64,000 bases of DNA from positions 1 through 64,000 of the forward strand of contig JBBELK010000456.1 of assembly GCA_037783545.1 (NCBI GenBank), given 5' to 3'. Made by a program: the position numbers and the translations under genes. This document shows positions 26,246 to 38,593 of this stretch, one piece after another (the stretch's first letter is position 1; each line of letters opens with the position of its first letter). The notes below the pieces were generated by a model. It was not told the DNA's origin. It searched no databases and saw only the letters and a program-made list of their open reading frames with translations. Source of the DNA: Henricia sp. BOLD:AAB3569 (taxonomy: Eukaryota > Echinodermata > Asteroidea > Spinulosida > Echinasteridae).

Positions 26246-28435
26246 GTGTGTCCCAAATGCCGGCAAATTTGGAAATCAAGGAATTTTCCAACCAACTTCA
26301 AATTTTTCATGCTCCAAACTGTATATATTCCGCACTTGTCATGCAAAATTGACAGATTTTCGCTGGGAAATGACGGAGAAATTTCAGAGTTTAGGGAAAA
26401 CGGAGCTCGGCTGCCTGGTTATTCCCCTAACCGTGGCTGTTGGGACACCCTGCGCCGCGCTGGTGTACATTTGTACGGCCGTTGACTCACCCCAGATTGT
26501 GACGGGAATTAGGTCAAAGTGTGTCCCAAATGCCGGCAAATTTGGAAATCAAGGAATTTTCCAACCAACTTCAAATTTTGCATGCTCCAAACTGTATATA
26601 TTCCGCACTTGTCATGCAAAATTGACAGATTTTCGCTGGGAAATGACGGAGAAATTTCAGAGTGTAGGGAAAACGGAGCTCGGCTGCGTGGTTATTCCCC
26701 TAACCGTGGCTGTTGGGACACCCTGCGCCGCGCTGGTGTACATTTGTACGGCCGTTGACTCACCCCAGATTGTGACGGGAATTAGGTAAAAGTGTGTCCC
26801 AAATGCCGGAAAATTTGGAAATCAAGGAATTTTCCAACCAACTTCAAATTTTGCATGCTCCAAACTGTATATATTCCGCACTTGTCATGCAAAATTGACA
26901 GATTTTCGCTGGGAAATGACGGAGAAATTTCAGAGTTTAGGGAAAACGGAGCTCGGCTGCGTGGTTATTCCCCTAACAATGGCTGTTGGGACACCCTGCG
27001 CCGCGCTGGTGTACATTTGTACGGCCGTTGACTCACCCCAGATTGTGACGGGAATTAGGTCAAAGTGTGTCCCAAATGCCGGCAAATTTGGAAATCAAGT
27101 AATTTTCCAACCAACTTCAAATTTTGCATGCTCCAAACTGTATATATTCCGCACTTGTCATGCAAAATTGACAGATTTTCGCTGGGAAATGACGGAGAAA
27201 TTTCAGAGTTTAGGGAAAACGGAGCTCGGCTGCGTGGTTATTCCCCTAACCGTGGCTGTTGGGACACCCTGCGCCGCGCTGGTGTACATTTCTACGGCCG
27301 TTGACTCACCCCAGATTGTGACGGGAATTAGGTCAAAGTGTGTCCCAAATGCCGGTAAATTTGGAAATCATGGAATTTTTCAACCAACTTCAAATTTTGC
27401 ATGCTCCAAACTGTATATATTCCGCACTTGTCATGCAAAATTGACAGATTTTCGCTGGGAAATGACGGAGAAATTTCAGAGTTTAGGGAAAACGGAGCTC
27501 GGCTGCGTGGTTATTCCCCTAACCGTGGCTGTTGGGACACCCTGCGCCGCGCTGGTGTACATTTGTACGGCCGTTGACTCACCCCAGATTGTGACGGGAA
27601 TTAGGTCAAAGTGTGTCCCAAATGCCGGCAAATTTGGAAATCAAGGAATTTTCCAACCAACTTCAAATTTTGCATGCTCCAAACTGTATATATTCCGCAC
27701 TTGTCATGCAAAATTGACAGATTTTCGCTGGGAAATGACGGAGAAATTTCAGAGTGTAGGGAAAACGGAGCTCGGCTGCGTGGTTATTCCCCTAACCGTG
27801 GCTGTTGGGACACCCTGCGCCGCGCTGGTGTACATTTGTACGGCCGTTGACTCACCCCAGATTGTGACGGGAATTAGGTAAAAGTGTGTCCCAAATGCCG
27901 GAAAATTTGGAAATCAAGGAATTTTCCAACCAACTTCAAATTTTGCATGCTCCAAACTGTATATATTCCGCACTTGTCATGCAAAATTGACAGATTTTCG
28001 CTGGGAAATGACGGAGAAATTTCAGAGTTTAGGGAAAACGGAGCTCGGCTGCGTGGTTATTCCCCTAACCGTGGCTGTTGGGACACCCTGCGCCGCGCTG
28101 GTGTACATTTGTACGGCCGTTGACTCACCCCAGATTGTGACGGGAATTAGGTCAAAGTGTGTCCCAAATGCCGGCAAATTTGGAAATCAAGGAATTTTCC
28201 AACCAACTTCAAATTTTGCATGCTCCAAACTGTATATATTCCGCACTTGTCATGCAAAATTGACAGATTTTCGCTGGGAAATGACGGAGAAATTTCAGAG
28301 TTTAGGGAAAACGGAGCTCGGCTGCGTGGTTATTCCCCTAACCGTGGCTGTTGGGACACCCTGCGCATGCGCCGCGCTGGTGTACATTTGTACGGCCGTT
28401 GACTCACCCCAGATTGTGACGGGAATTAGGTCAAA
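26246..28435 (+). repeat. Duplicated 2.2-kb block, copy 1 (clean)
   Basis: Shared rare markers in order are AATTTTTCATGC, AGTGTAGGG, GGTAAAAGTG, CCGGAAAATTT, CCTAACAATGG, ATCAAGTAATT, then a second AGTGTAGGG, GGTAAAAGTG and CCGGAAAATTT. All recur at 36401-38593. This copy has no one-base indel and all units are 273 or 279 bases, which makes it a useful internal control for the damaged second copy. Confidence 0.9.
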
Positions 28436-28714
28436 GTGTGTCCCAAATGCCGGCAAATTTGGAAATCAAGGAATTTTCCAACCAACTTCAAATTTTGCAT
28501 GCTCCAAACTGTATATATTCCGCACTTGTCATGCAAAATTGACAGATTTTCGCTGGGAAATGACGGAGAAATTTCAGAGTTTAGGGAAAACGGAGCTCGG
28601 CTGCCTGGTTATTCCCCTAACCGTGGCTGTTGGGACACCCTGCGCATGCGCCGCGCTGGTGTACATTTGTACGGCCGTTGACTCACCCCAGATTGTGACG
28701 GGAATTAGGTCAAA

Positions 28715-31700
28715 GTGTGTCCCAAATGCCGGCAAATTTGGAAATCAAGGAATTTTCCAACCAACTTCAAATTTTGCATGCTCCAAACTGTATATATTCC
28801 GCACTTGTCATGCAAAATTGACAGATTTTCGCTGGGAAATGACGGAGAAATTTCAGAGTTTAGGGAAAACGGAGCTCGGCTGCCTGGTTATTCCCCTAAC
28901 CGTGGCTGTTGGGACACCCTGCGCATGCGCCGCGCTGGTGTACATTTGTACGGCCGTTGACTCACCCCAGATTGTGACGGGAATTAGGTCAAAGTGTGTC
29001 CCAAATGCCGGCAAATTTGGAAATCAAGGAATTTTCCAACCAACTTCAAATTTTGCATGCTCCAAACTGTATATATTCCGCACTTGTCATGCAAAATTGA
29101 CAGATTTTCGCTGGGAAATGACGGAGAAATGTCAGAGTTTAGGGAAAACGGAGCTCGGCTGCGTGGTTATTCCCCTAACCGTGGCTGTTGGGACACCCTG
29201 CGCCGCGCTGGTGTACATTTGTACGGCCGTTGACTCACCCCAGATTGTGACGGGAATTAGGTCAAAGTGTGTCCCAAATGCCGGCAAATTTGGAAATCAA
29301 GGAATTTTCCAACCAACTTCAAATTTTGCATGCTCCAAACTGTATATATTCCGCACTTGTCATGCAAAATTGACAGATTTTCGCTGGGAAATGACGGAGA
29401 AATTTCAGAGTTTAGGGAAAACGGAGCTCGGCTGCGTGGTTATTCCCCTAACCGTGGCTGTTGGGACACCCTGCGCCGCGCCGGTGTACATTTCTACGGC
29501 CGTTGACTCACCCCAGATTGTGACGGGAATTAGGTCAAAGTGTGTCCCAAATGCCGGTAAATTTGGAAATCATGGAATTTTTCAACCAACTTCAAATTTT
29601 GCATGCTCCAAACTGTATATATTCCGCACTTGTCATGCAAAATTGACAGATTTTCGCTAGGAAATGACGGAGAAATTTCAGAGTTTAGGGAAAACGGAGC
29701 TCGGCTGCGTGGTTATTCCCCTAACCGTGGCTGTTGGGACACCCTGCGCCGCGCTGGTGTACATTTCTACGGCCGTTAACTCACCCCAGATTGTGACGGG
29801 AATTAGGTCAAAGTGTGTCCCAAATGCCGGTAAATTTGGAAATCATGGAATTTTCCAACCAACTTCAAATGTTGCATGCTCCAAACTGTATATATTCCGC
29901 ACTTGTCATGCAAAATTGACAGATTTTCGCTGGGAAATGACGGAGAAATTTCAGAGTTTAGGGAAAACGGAGCTCGGCTGCGTGGTTATTCCCCTAACCG
30001 TGGCTGTTGGGACACCCTGCGCCGCGCTGGTGTACATTTGTACGGCCGTTGACTCATCCCAGATTGTGACGGGAATTAGGTCAAAGTGTGTCCCAAATGC
30101 CGGCAAATTTGGAAATCAAGGAATTTTCCAACCAACTTCAAATTTTGCATGCTCCAAACTGTATATATTCCGCACTTGTCATGCAAAATTGACAGATTTT
30201 CGCTGGGAAATGACGGAGACATTTCAGAGTTTAGGGAAAACGGAGCTCGGCTGCGTGGTTATTCCCCTAACCGTGGCTGTTGGGACACCCTGCGCCGCGC
30301 TGGTGTACATTTGTACGGCCGTTGACTCACCCCAGATTGTGACGGGAATTAGGTCAAAGTGTGTCCCAAATGCCGGCAAATTTGGAAATCAAGGAATTTT
30401 CCAACCAACTTCAAATTTGGCATGCTCCAAACTGTATATATTCCGCACTTGTCATGCAAAATTGACAGATTTTCGCTGGGAAATGACGGAGAAATTTCAG
30501 AGTTTAGGGAAAACGGAGCTCGGCTGCGTGGTTATTCCCCTAACCGTGGCTGTTGGGACACCCTGCGCCGCGCTGGTGTACATTTCTACGGCCGTTGACT
30601 CACCCCAGATTGTGACGGGAATTAGGTCAAAGTGTGTCCCAAATGCCGGTAAATTTGGAAATCATGGAATTTTCCAACCAACTTCAAATGTTGCATGCTC
30701 CAAACTGTATATATTCCGCACTTGTCATGCAAAATTGACAGATTTTCGCTGGGAAATGACGGAGAAATTTCAGAGTTTAGGGAAAACGGAGCTCGGCTGC
30801 GTGGTTATTCCCCTAACCGTGGCTGTTGGGACACCCTGCGCCGCGCTGGTGTACATTTGTACGGCCGTTGACTCACCCCAGATTGTGACGGGAATTAGGT
30901 CAAAGTGTGTCCCAAATGCCGGCAAATTTGGAAATCAAGGAATTTTCCAACCAACTTCAAATTTTGCATGCTCCAAACTGTATATATTCCGCACTTGTCA
31001 TGCAAAATTGACAGATTTTCGCTGGGAAATGACGGAGAAATTTCAGAGTTTAGGGAAAACGGAGCTCGGCTGCGTGGTTATTCCCCTAACCGTGGCTGTT
31101 GGGACACCCTGCGCATGCGCCGCGCTGGTGTACATTTGTACGGCCGTTGACTCACCCCAGATTGTGACGGGAATTAGGTCAAAGTGTGTCCCAAATGCCG
31201 GCAAATTTGGAAATCAAGGAATTTTCCAACCAACTTCAAATTTTGCATGCTCCAAACTGTATATATTCCGCACTTGTCATGCAAAATTGACAGATTTTCG
31301 CTGGGAAATGACGGAGAAATTTCAGAGTTTAGGGAAAACGGAGCTCGGCTGCGTGGTTATTCCCCTAACCGTGGCTGTTGGGACACCCTGCGCCGCGCTG
31401 GTGTACATTTGTACGGCCGTTGACTCACCCCAGATTTTGACGGGAATTAGGTCAATGTGTGTCCCAAATGCCGGCAAATTTGGAAATCAAGGAATTTTCC
31501 AACCAACTTCAAATTTTGCATGCTCCAAACTGTATATATTCCGCACTTGTCATGCAAAATTGACAGATTTTCGCTGGGAAATGACGGAGAAATTTCAGAG
31601 TTTAGGGAAAACGGAGCTCGGCTGCGTGGTTATTCCCCTAACCGTGGCTGTTGGGACACCCTGCGCCGCGCTGGTGTACATTTCTACGGCCGTTGACTCA

Positions 31701-32827
31701 CCCCAGATTGTGACGGGAATTAGGTCAAAGTGTGTCCCAAATGCCGGTAAATTTGGAAATCATGGAATTTTTCAACCAACTTCAAATTTTGCATGCTCCA
31801 AACTGTATATATTCCGCACTTGTCATGCAAAATTGACAGATTTTTGCTGGGAAATGACGGAGAAATTTCAGAGTTTAGGGAAAACGGAACTCGGCTGCGT
31901 GGTTATTCCCCTAACCGTGGCTGTTGGGACACCCTGCGCCGCGCTGGTGTACATTTGTACGGCCGTTGACTCACCCCAGATTGTGACGGGAATTAGGTCA
32001 AAGTGTGTCCCAAATGCCGGCAAATTTGGAAATCAAGGAATTTTCCAACCAACTTAAAATTGTGCATGCTCCAAATTGTATATATTCCGCACTTGTCATG
32101 CAGAATTGACAGATTTTCGCTGGGAAATGACGGAGAAATTTCAGAGTTTAGGGAAAACGGAGCTCGGCTGCGTGGTTATTCCCCTAACCGTGGCTGTTGG
32201 GACACCCTGCGCCGCGCTGGTGTACATTTCTACGGCCGTTGACTCACCCCAGATTGTGACGGGAATTAGGTCAAAGTGTGTCCCAAATGCCGGCAAATTT
32301 GGAAATCAAGGAATTTTCCAACCAACTTCAAATTTTGCATGCTCCAAACTGTATATATTCCGCACTTGTCATGCAAAATTGACAGATTTTCGCTGGGAAA
32401 TGACGGAGAAATTTCAGAGTTTAGGGAAAACGGAGCTCGGCTGCGTGGTTATTCCCCTAACCGTGGCTGTTGGGACACCCTGCGCATGCGCCGCGCTGGT
32501 GTACATTTGTACGGCCGTTGACTCACCCCAGATTGTGACGGGAATTAGGTCAAAGTGTGTCCCAAATGCCGGCAAATTTGGAAATCAAGGAATTTTCCAA
32601 CCAACTTCAAATTTTGCATGCTCCAAACTGTATATATTCCGCACTTGTCATGCAAAATTGACAGATTTTCGCTGGGAAATGACGGAGAAATTTCAGAGTT
32701 TAGGGAAAACGGAGCTCGGCTGCGTGGTTATTCCCCTAACCGTGGCTGTTGGGACACCCTGCGCCGCGCTGGTGTACATTTGTACGGCCGTTGACTCACC
32801 CCAGATTGTGACGGGAATTAGGTCAAA
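28715..32827 (+). repeat. Large duplicated block, copy 2 (4,113 bp)
   Basis: This is the second copy of 20483-24595 at a constant offset of 8,232. Private changes here are AAATGTCAG, GCGCCGGTG, CGCTAGGAAATG (a stop in the long frame), GGAGACATTT, GGAACTCGG, and the cluster CAACTTAAAATTGTG / CCAAATTG in the unit at 32003. Confidence 0.9.
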
Positions 32828-34198
32828 GTGTGTCCCAAATGCCGGCAAATTTGGAAATCAAGGAATTTTCCAACCAACTTCAAATTTTGCATGCTCCAAA
32901 CTGTATATATTCCGCACTTGTCATGCAAAATTGACAGATTTTCACTGGGAAATGACGGAGAAATTTCAGAGTGTAGGGAAAACGGAGCTCGGCTGCGTGG
33001 TTATTCCCCTAACCGTGGCTGTTGGGACACCCTGCGCCGCGCTGGTGTACATTTGTACGGCCGTTGACTCACCCCAGATTGTGACGGGAATTAGGTCAAA
33101 GTGTGTCCCAAATGCCGGCAAATTTGGAAATCAAGGAATTTTCCAACCAACTTCAAATTTTGCATGCTCCAAACTGTATATATTCCGCACTTGTCATGCA
33201 AAATTGACAGATTTTCGCTGGGAAATTACGGAGAAATTTTAGAGTTTAGGGAAAACGGAGCTCGGCTGCGTGGTTATTCCCCTAACCGTGGCTGTTGGGA
33301 CACCCTGCGCCGCGCTGGTGTACATTTCTACGGCCGTTGACTCACCCCAGATTGTGACGGGAATTAGGTAAAAGTGTGTCCCAAATGCCGGAAAATTTGG
33401 AAATCAAGGAATTTTCCAACCAACTTCAAATTTTGCATGCTCCAAACTGTATATATTCCGCACTTGTCATGCAAAATTGACAGATTTTCGCTGGGAAATG
33501 ACGGAGAAATTTCAGAGTTTAGGGAAAACGGAGCTCGGCTGCGTGGTTATTCCCCTAACCGTGGCTGTTGGGACACCCTGCGCCGCGCTGGTGTACATTT
33601 GTACGGCCGTTGACTCACCCCAGATTGTGACGGGAATTAGGTCAAAGTGTGTCCCAAATGCCGGCAAATTTGGAAATCAAGGAATTTTCCAACCAACTTC
33701 AAATTTTGCATGCTCCAAACTGTATATATTCCGCACTTGTCATGCAAAATTGACAGATTTTCGCTGGGAAATGACGGAGAAATTTCAGAGTTTAGGGAAA
33801 ACGGAGCTCGGCTGCGTGGTTATTCCCCTAACCGTGGCTGTTGGGACACCCTGCGCATGCGCCGCGCTGGTGTACATTTGTACGGCCGTTGACTCACCCC
33901 AGATTGTGACGGGAATTAGGTCAAAGTGTGTCCCAAATGCCGGCAAATTTGGAAATCAAGGAATTTTCCAACCAACTTCAAATTTTGCATGCTCCAAACT
34001 GTATATATTCCGCACTTGTCATGCAAAATTGACAGATTTTCGCTGGGAAATGACGGAGAAATTTCAGAGTTTAGGGAAAACGGAGCTCGGCTGCGTGGTT
34101 ATTCCCCTAACCGTGGCTGTTGGGACACCCTGCGCCGCGCTGGTGTACATTTGTACGGCCGTTGACTCACCCCAGATTGTGACGGGAATTAGGTCAAA

Positions 34199-35023
34199 GT
34201 GTGTCCCAAATGCCGGCAAATTTGGAAATCAAGGAATTTTCCAACCAACTTCAAATTTTGCATGCTCCAAACTGTATATATTCCGCACTTGTCATGCAAA
34301 ATTGACAGATTTTCGCTGGGAAATGACGGAGAAATTTCAGAGTTTAGGGAAAACGGAGCTCGGCTGCGTGGTTATTCCCCTAACCGTGGCTGTTGGGACA
34401 CCCTGCGCCGCGCTGGTGTACATTTCTACGGCCGTTGACTCACCCCAGATTGTGACGGGAATTAGGTCAAAGTGTGTCCCAAATGCCGGTAAATTTGGAA
34501 ATCATGGAATTTTTCAACCAACTTCAAATTTTGCATGCTCCAAACTGTATATATTCCGCACTTGTCATGCAAAATTGACAGATTTTCGCTGGGAAATGAC
34601 GGAGAAATTTCAGAGTTTAGGGAAAACGGAGCTCGGCTGCGTGGTTATTCCCCTAACCGTGGCTGTTGGGACACCCTGCGCCGCGCTGGTGTACATTTGT
34701 ACGGCCGTTGACTCACCCCAGATTGTGACGGGAATTAGGTCAAAGTGTGTCCCAAATGCCGGCAAATTTGGAAATCAAGGAATTTTCCAACCAACTTCAA
34801 ATTTTGCATGCTCCAAACTGTATATATTCCGCACTTGTCATGCAAAATTGACAGATTTTCGCTGGAAAATGACGGAGAAATTTCAGAGTTTAGGGAAAAC
34901 GGAGCTCGGCTGCGTGGTTATTCCCCTAACCGTGGCTGTTGGGACACCCTGCGCATGCGCCGCGCTGGTGTACATTTGTACGGCCGTTGACTCACCCCAG
35001 ATTGTGACGGGAATTAGGTCAAA
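34199..35023 (+). repeat. Duplicated trimer, copy 2 (825 bp)
   Basis: It matches 24869-25693 at offset 9,330, including CGCTGGAAAATG, and the next unit again has CAACTTAAAATT. That next unit then departs from the first copy, with CATGCAGAATTG and TTTCTACGG. The CGCTGGAAAATG unit followed by a GCAGAATTG-type unit also recurs at 40793-41345. Confidence 0.85.
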
Positions 35024-36400
35024 GTGTGTCCCAAATGCCGGCAAATTTGGAAATCAAGGAATTTTCCAACCAACTTAAAATTTTGCATGCTCCAAACTGT
35101 ATATATTCCGCACTTGTCATGCAGAATTGACAGATTTTCGCTGGGAAATGACGGAGAAATTTCAGAGTTTAGGGAAAACGGAGCTCGGCTGCGTGGTTAT
35201 TCCCCTAACCGTGGCTGTTGGGACACCCCGCGCCGCGCTGGTGTACATTTCTACGGCCGTTGACTCACCCCAGATTGTGACGGGAATTAGGTCAAAGTGT
35301 GTCCCAAATGCCGGCAAATTTGGAAATCAAGGAATTTTCCAACCAACTTCAAATTTTGCATGCTCCAAACTGTATATATTCCGCACTTGTCATGCAAAAT
35401 TGACAGATTTTCGCTGGGAAATGACGGAGAAATTTCAGAGTTTAGGGAAAACGGAGCTCGGCTGCGTGGTTATTCCCCTAACCGTGGCTGTTTGGACACC
35501 CTGCGCATGCGCCGCGCTGGTGTACATTTGTACGGCCGTTGACTCACCCCAGATTGTGACGGGAATTAGGTCAAAGTGTGTCCCAAATGCCGGCAAATTT
35601 GGAAATCAAGGAATTTTCCAACCAACTTCAAATTTTGCATGCTCCAAACTGTATATATTCCGCACTTGTCATGCAAAATTGACAGATTTTCGCTGGGAAA
35701 TGACGGAGAAATTTCAGAGTTTAGGGAAAACGGAGCTCGGCTGCGTGGTTATTCCCCTAACCGTGGCTGTTGGGACACCCTGCGCCGCGCTGGTGTACAT
35801 TTGTACGGCCGTTGACTCACCCCAGATTGTGACGGGAATTAGGTCAAAGTGTGTCCCAAATGCCGGCAAATTTGGAAATCAAGGAATTTTCCAACGAACT
35901 TCAAATTTTGCATGCTCCAAACTGTATATATTCCGCACTTGTCATGCAAAATTGACAGATTTTCGCTGGGAAATGACGGAGAAATTTCAGAGTTTAGGGA
36001 AAACGGAGCTCGGCTGCGTGGTTATTCCCCTAACCGTGGCTGTTGGGACACCCTGCGCATGCGCCGCGCTGGTGTACATTTGTACGGCCGTTGACTCACC
36101 CCAGATTGTGACGGGAATTAGGTCAAAGTGTGTCCCAAATGCCGGCAAATTTGGAAATCAAGGAATTTTCCAACCAACTTCAAATTTTGCATGCTCCAAA
36201 CTGTATATATTCCGCACTTGTCATGCAAAATTGACAGATTTTCGCTGGGAAATGACGGAGAAATTTCAGAGTTTAGGGAAAACGGAGCTCGGCTGCGTGG
36301 TTATTCCCCTAACCGTGGCTGTTGGGACACCCTGCGCCGCGCTGGTGTACATTTGTACGGCCGTTGACTCACCCCAGATTGTGACGGGAATTAGGTCAAA

Positions 36401-38593
36401 GTGTGTCCCAAATGCCGGCAAATTTGGAAATCAAGGAATTTTCCAACCAACTTCAAATTTTTCATGCTCCAAACTGTATATATTCCGCACTTGTCATGCA
36501 AAATTGACAGATTTTCGCTGGGAAATGACGGAGAAATTTCAGAGTTTAGGGAAAACGGAGCTCGGCTGCGTGGTTATTCCCCTAACCGTGGCTGTTGGGA
36601 CACCCTGCGCCGCGCTGGTGTACATTTGTACGGCCGTTGACTCACCCCAGATTGTGACGGAATTAGGTCAAAGTGTGTCCCAAATGCCGGCAAATTTGGA
36701 AATCAAGGAATTTTCCAACCAACTTCAAATTTTGCATGCTCCAAACTGTATAAATTCCGCACTTGTCATGCAAAATTGACAGATTTTCGCTGGGAAATGA
36801 CGGAGAAATTTCAGAGTGTAGGGAAAACGGAGCTCGGCTGCGTGGTTATTCCCCTAACCGTGGCTGTTGGGACACCCTGCGCCGCGCTGGTGTACATTTG
36901 TACGGCCGTTGACTCACCCCAGATTGTGACGGGAATTAGGTAAAAGTGTGTCCCAAATGCCGGAAAATTTGGAAATCAAGGAATTTTCCAACCAACTTCA
37001 AATTTTGCATGCTCCAAACTGTATATATTCCGCACTTGTCATGCAAAATTGACAGATTTTCGCTGGGAAATGACGGAGAAATTTCAGAGTTTAGGGAAAA
37101 CGGAGCTCGGCTGCGTGGTTATTCCCCTAACAATGGCTGTTGGGACACCCTGCGCCGCGCTGGTGTACATTTGTACGGCCGTTGACTCACCCCAGATTGT
37201 GACGGGAATTAGGTAAAAGTGTGTCCCAAATGCCGGCAAATTTGGAAATCAAGTAATTTTCCAACCAACTTCAAATTTTGCATGCTCCAAACTGTATATA
37301 TTCCGCAATTGTCATGCAAAATTGACAGATTTTCGCTGGGAAATGACGGAGAAATTTCAGAGTTTAGGGAAAACGGAGCTCGGCTGCGTGGTTATTCCCC
37401 TAACCGTGGCTGTTGGGACACCCTGCGCCGCGCTGGTGTACATTTCTACGGCCCGTTGACTCACCCCAGATTGTGACGGGAATTAGGTCAAAGTGTGTCC
37501 CAAATGCCGGCTAAATTTGGAAATCATGGAATTTTTCAACCAACTTCAAATTTTGCATGCTCCAAACTGTATATATTCGGCACTTGTCATGCAAAATTGA
37601 CAGATTTTCGCTGGGAAATGACGGAGAAATTTCAGAGTTTAGGGAAAACGGAGCTCGGCTGCGTGGTTATTCCCCTAACCGTGGCTGTTGGGACACCCTG
37701 CGCCGCGCTGGTGTACATTTGTACGGCCGTTGACTCACCCCAGATTGTGACGGGAATTAGGTCCAAAGTGTGTCCCAAATGCCGGCAAATTTGGAAATCA
37801 AGGAATTTTCCAACCAACTTCAAATTTTGCAATGCTCCAAACTGTATATATTCCGCACTTGTCATGCAAAATTGACAGATTTTCGCTGGGAAATGACGGA
37901 GAAATTTCAGAGTGTAGGGAAAACGGAGCTCGGCTGCGTGGTTATTTCCCTAACCGTGGCTGTTGGGACACCCTGCGCCGCGCTGGTGTACATTTGTACG
38001 GCCGTTGACTCACCCCAGATTGTGACGGGAATTAGGTAAAAGTGTGTCCCAAATGCCGGAAAATTTGGAAATCAAGGAATTTTCCAACCAACTTCAAATT
38101 TTGCATGCTCCAAACTGTATATATTCCGCACTTGTCATGCAAAATTGACAGATTTTCGCTGGGAAATGACGGAGAAATTTCAGAGTTTAGGGAAAACGGA
38201 GCTCGGCTGCGTGGTTATTCCCCTAACCGTGGCTGTTGGGACACCCTGCGCCGCGCTGGTGTACATTTGTACGGCCGTTGACTCACCCCAGATTGTGACG
38301 GGAATTAGGTCAAAGTGTGTCCCAAATGCCGGCAAATTTGGAAATCAAGGAATTTTCCAACCAACTTCAAATTTTGCATGCTCCAAACTGTATATATTCC
38401 GCACTTGTCATGCAAAATTGACAGATTTTCGCTGGGAAATGACGGAGAAATTTCAGAGTTTAGGGAAAACGGAGCTCGGCTGCGTGGTTATTCCCCTAAC
38501 CGTGGCTGTTGGGACACCCTGCGCATGCGCCGCGCTGGTGTACATTTGTACGGCCGTTGACTCACCCCAGATTGTGACGGGAATTAGGTCAAA
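36401..38593 (+). repeat. Duplicated 2.2-kb block, copy 2 (indel-bearing)
   Basis: It carries the markers of 26246-28435 in the same order at an offset that drifts from 10,155 to 10,158. The drift comes from one-base changes near 36660 (loss of G), 37452, 37511, 37763 and 37831 (gains). Extra substitutions include TATAAATTCC, CGCAATTG and TATTCGGC. The clean first copy shows that these indels are specific to this copy. Confidence 0.88.
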
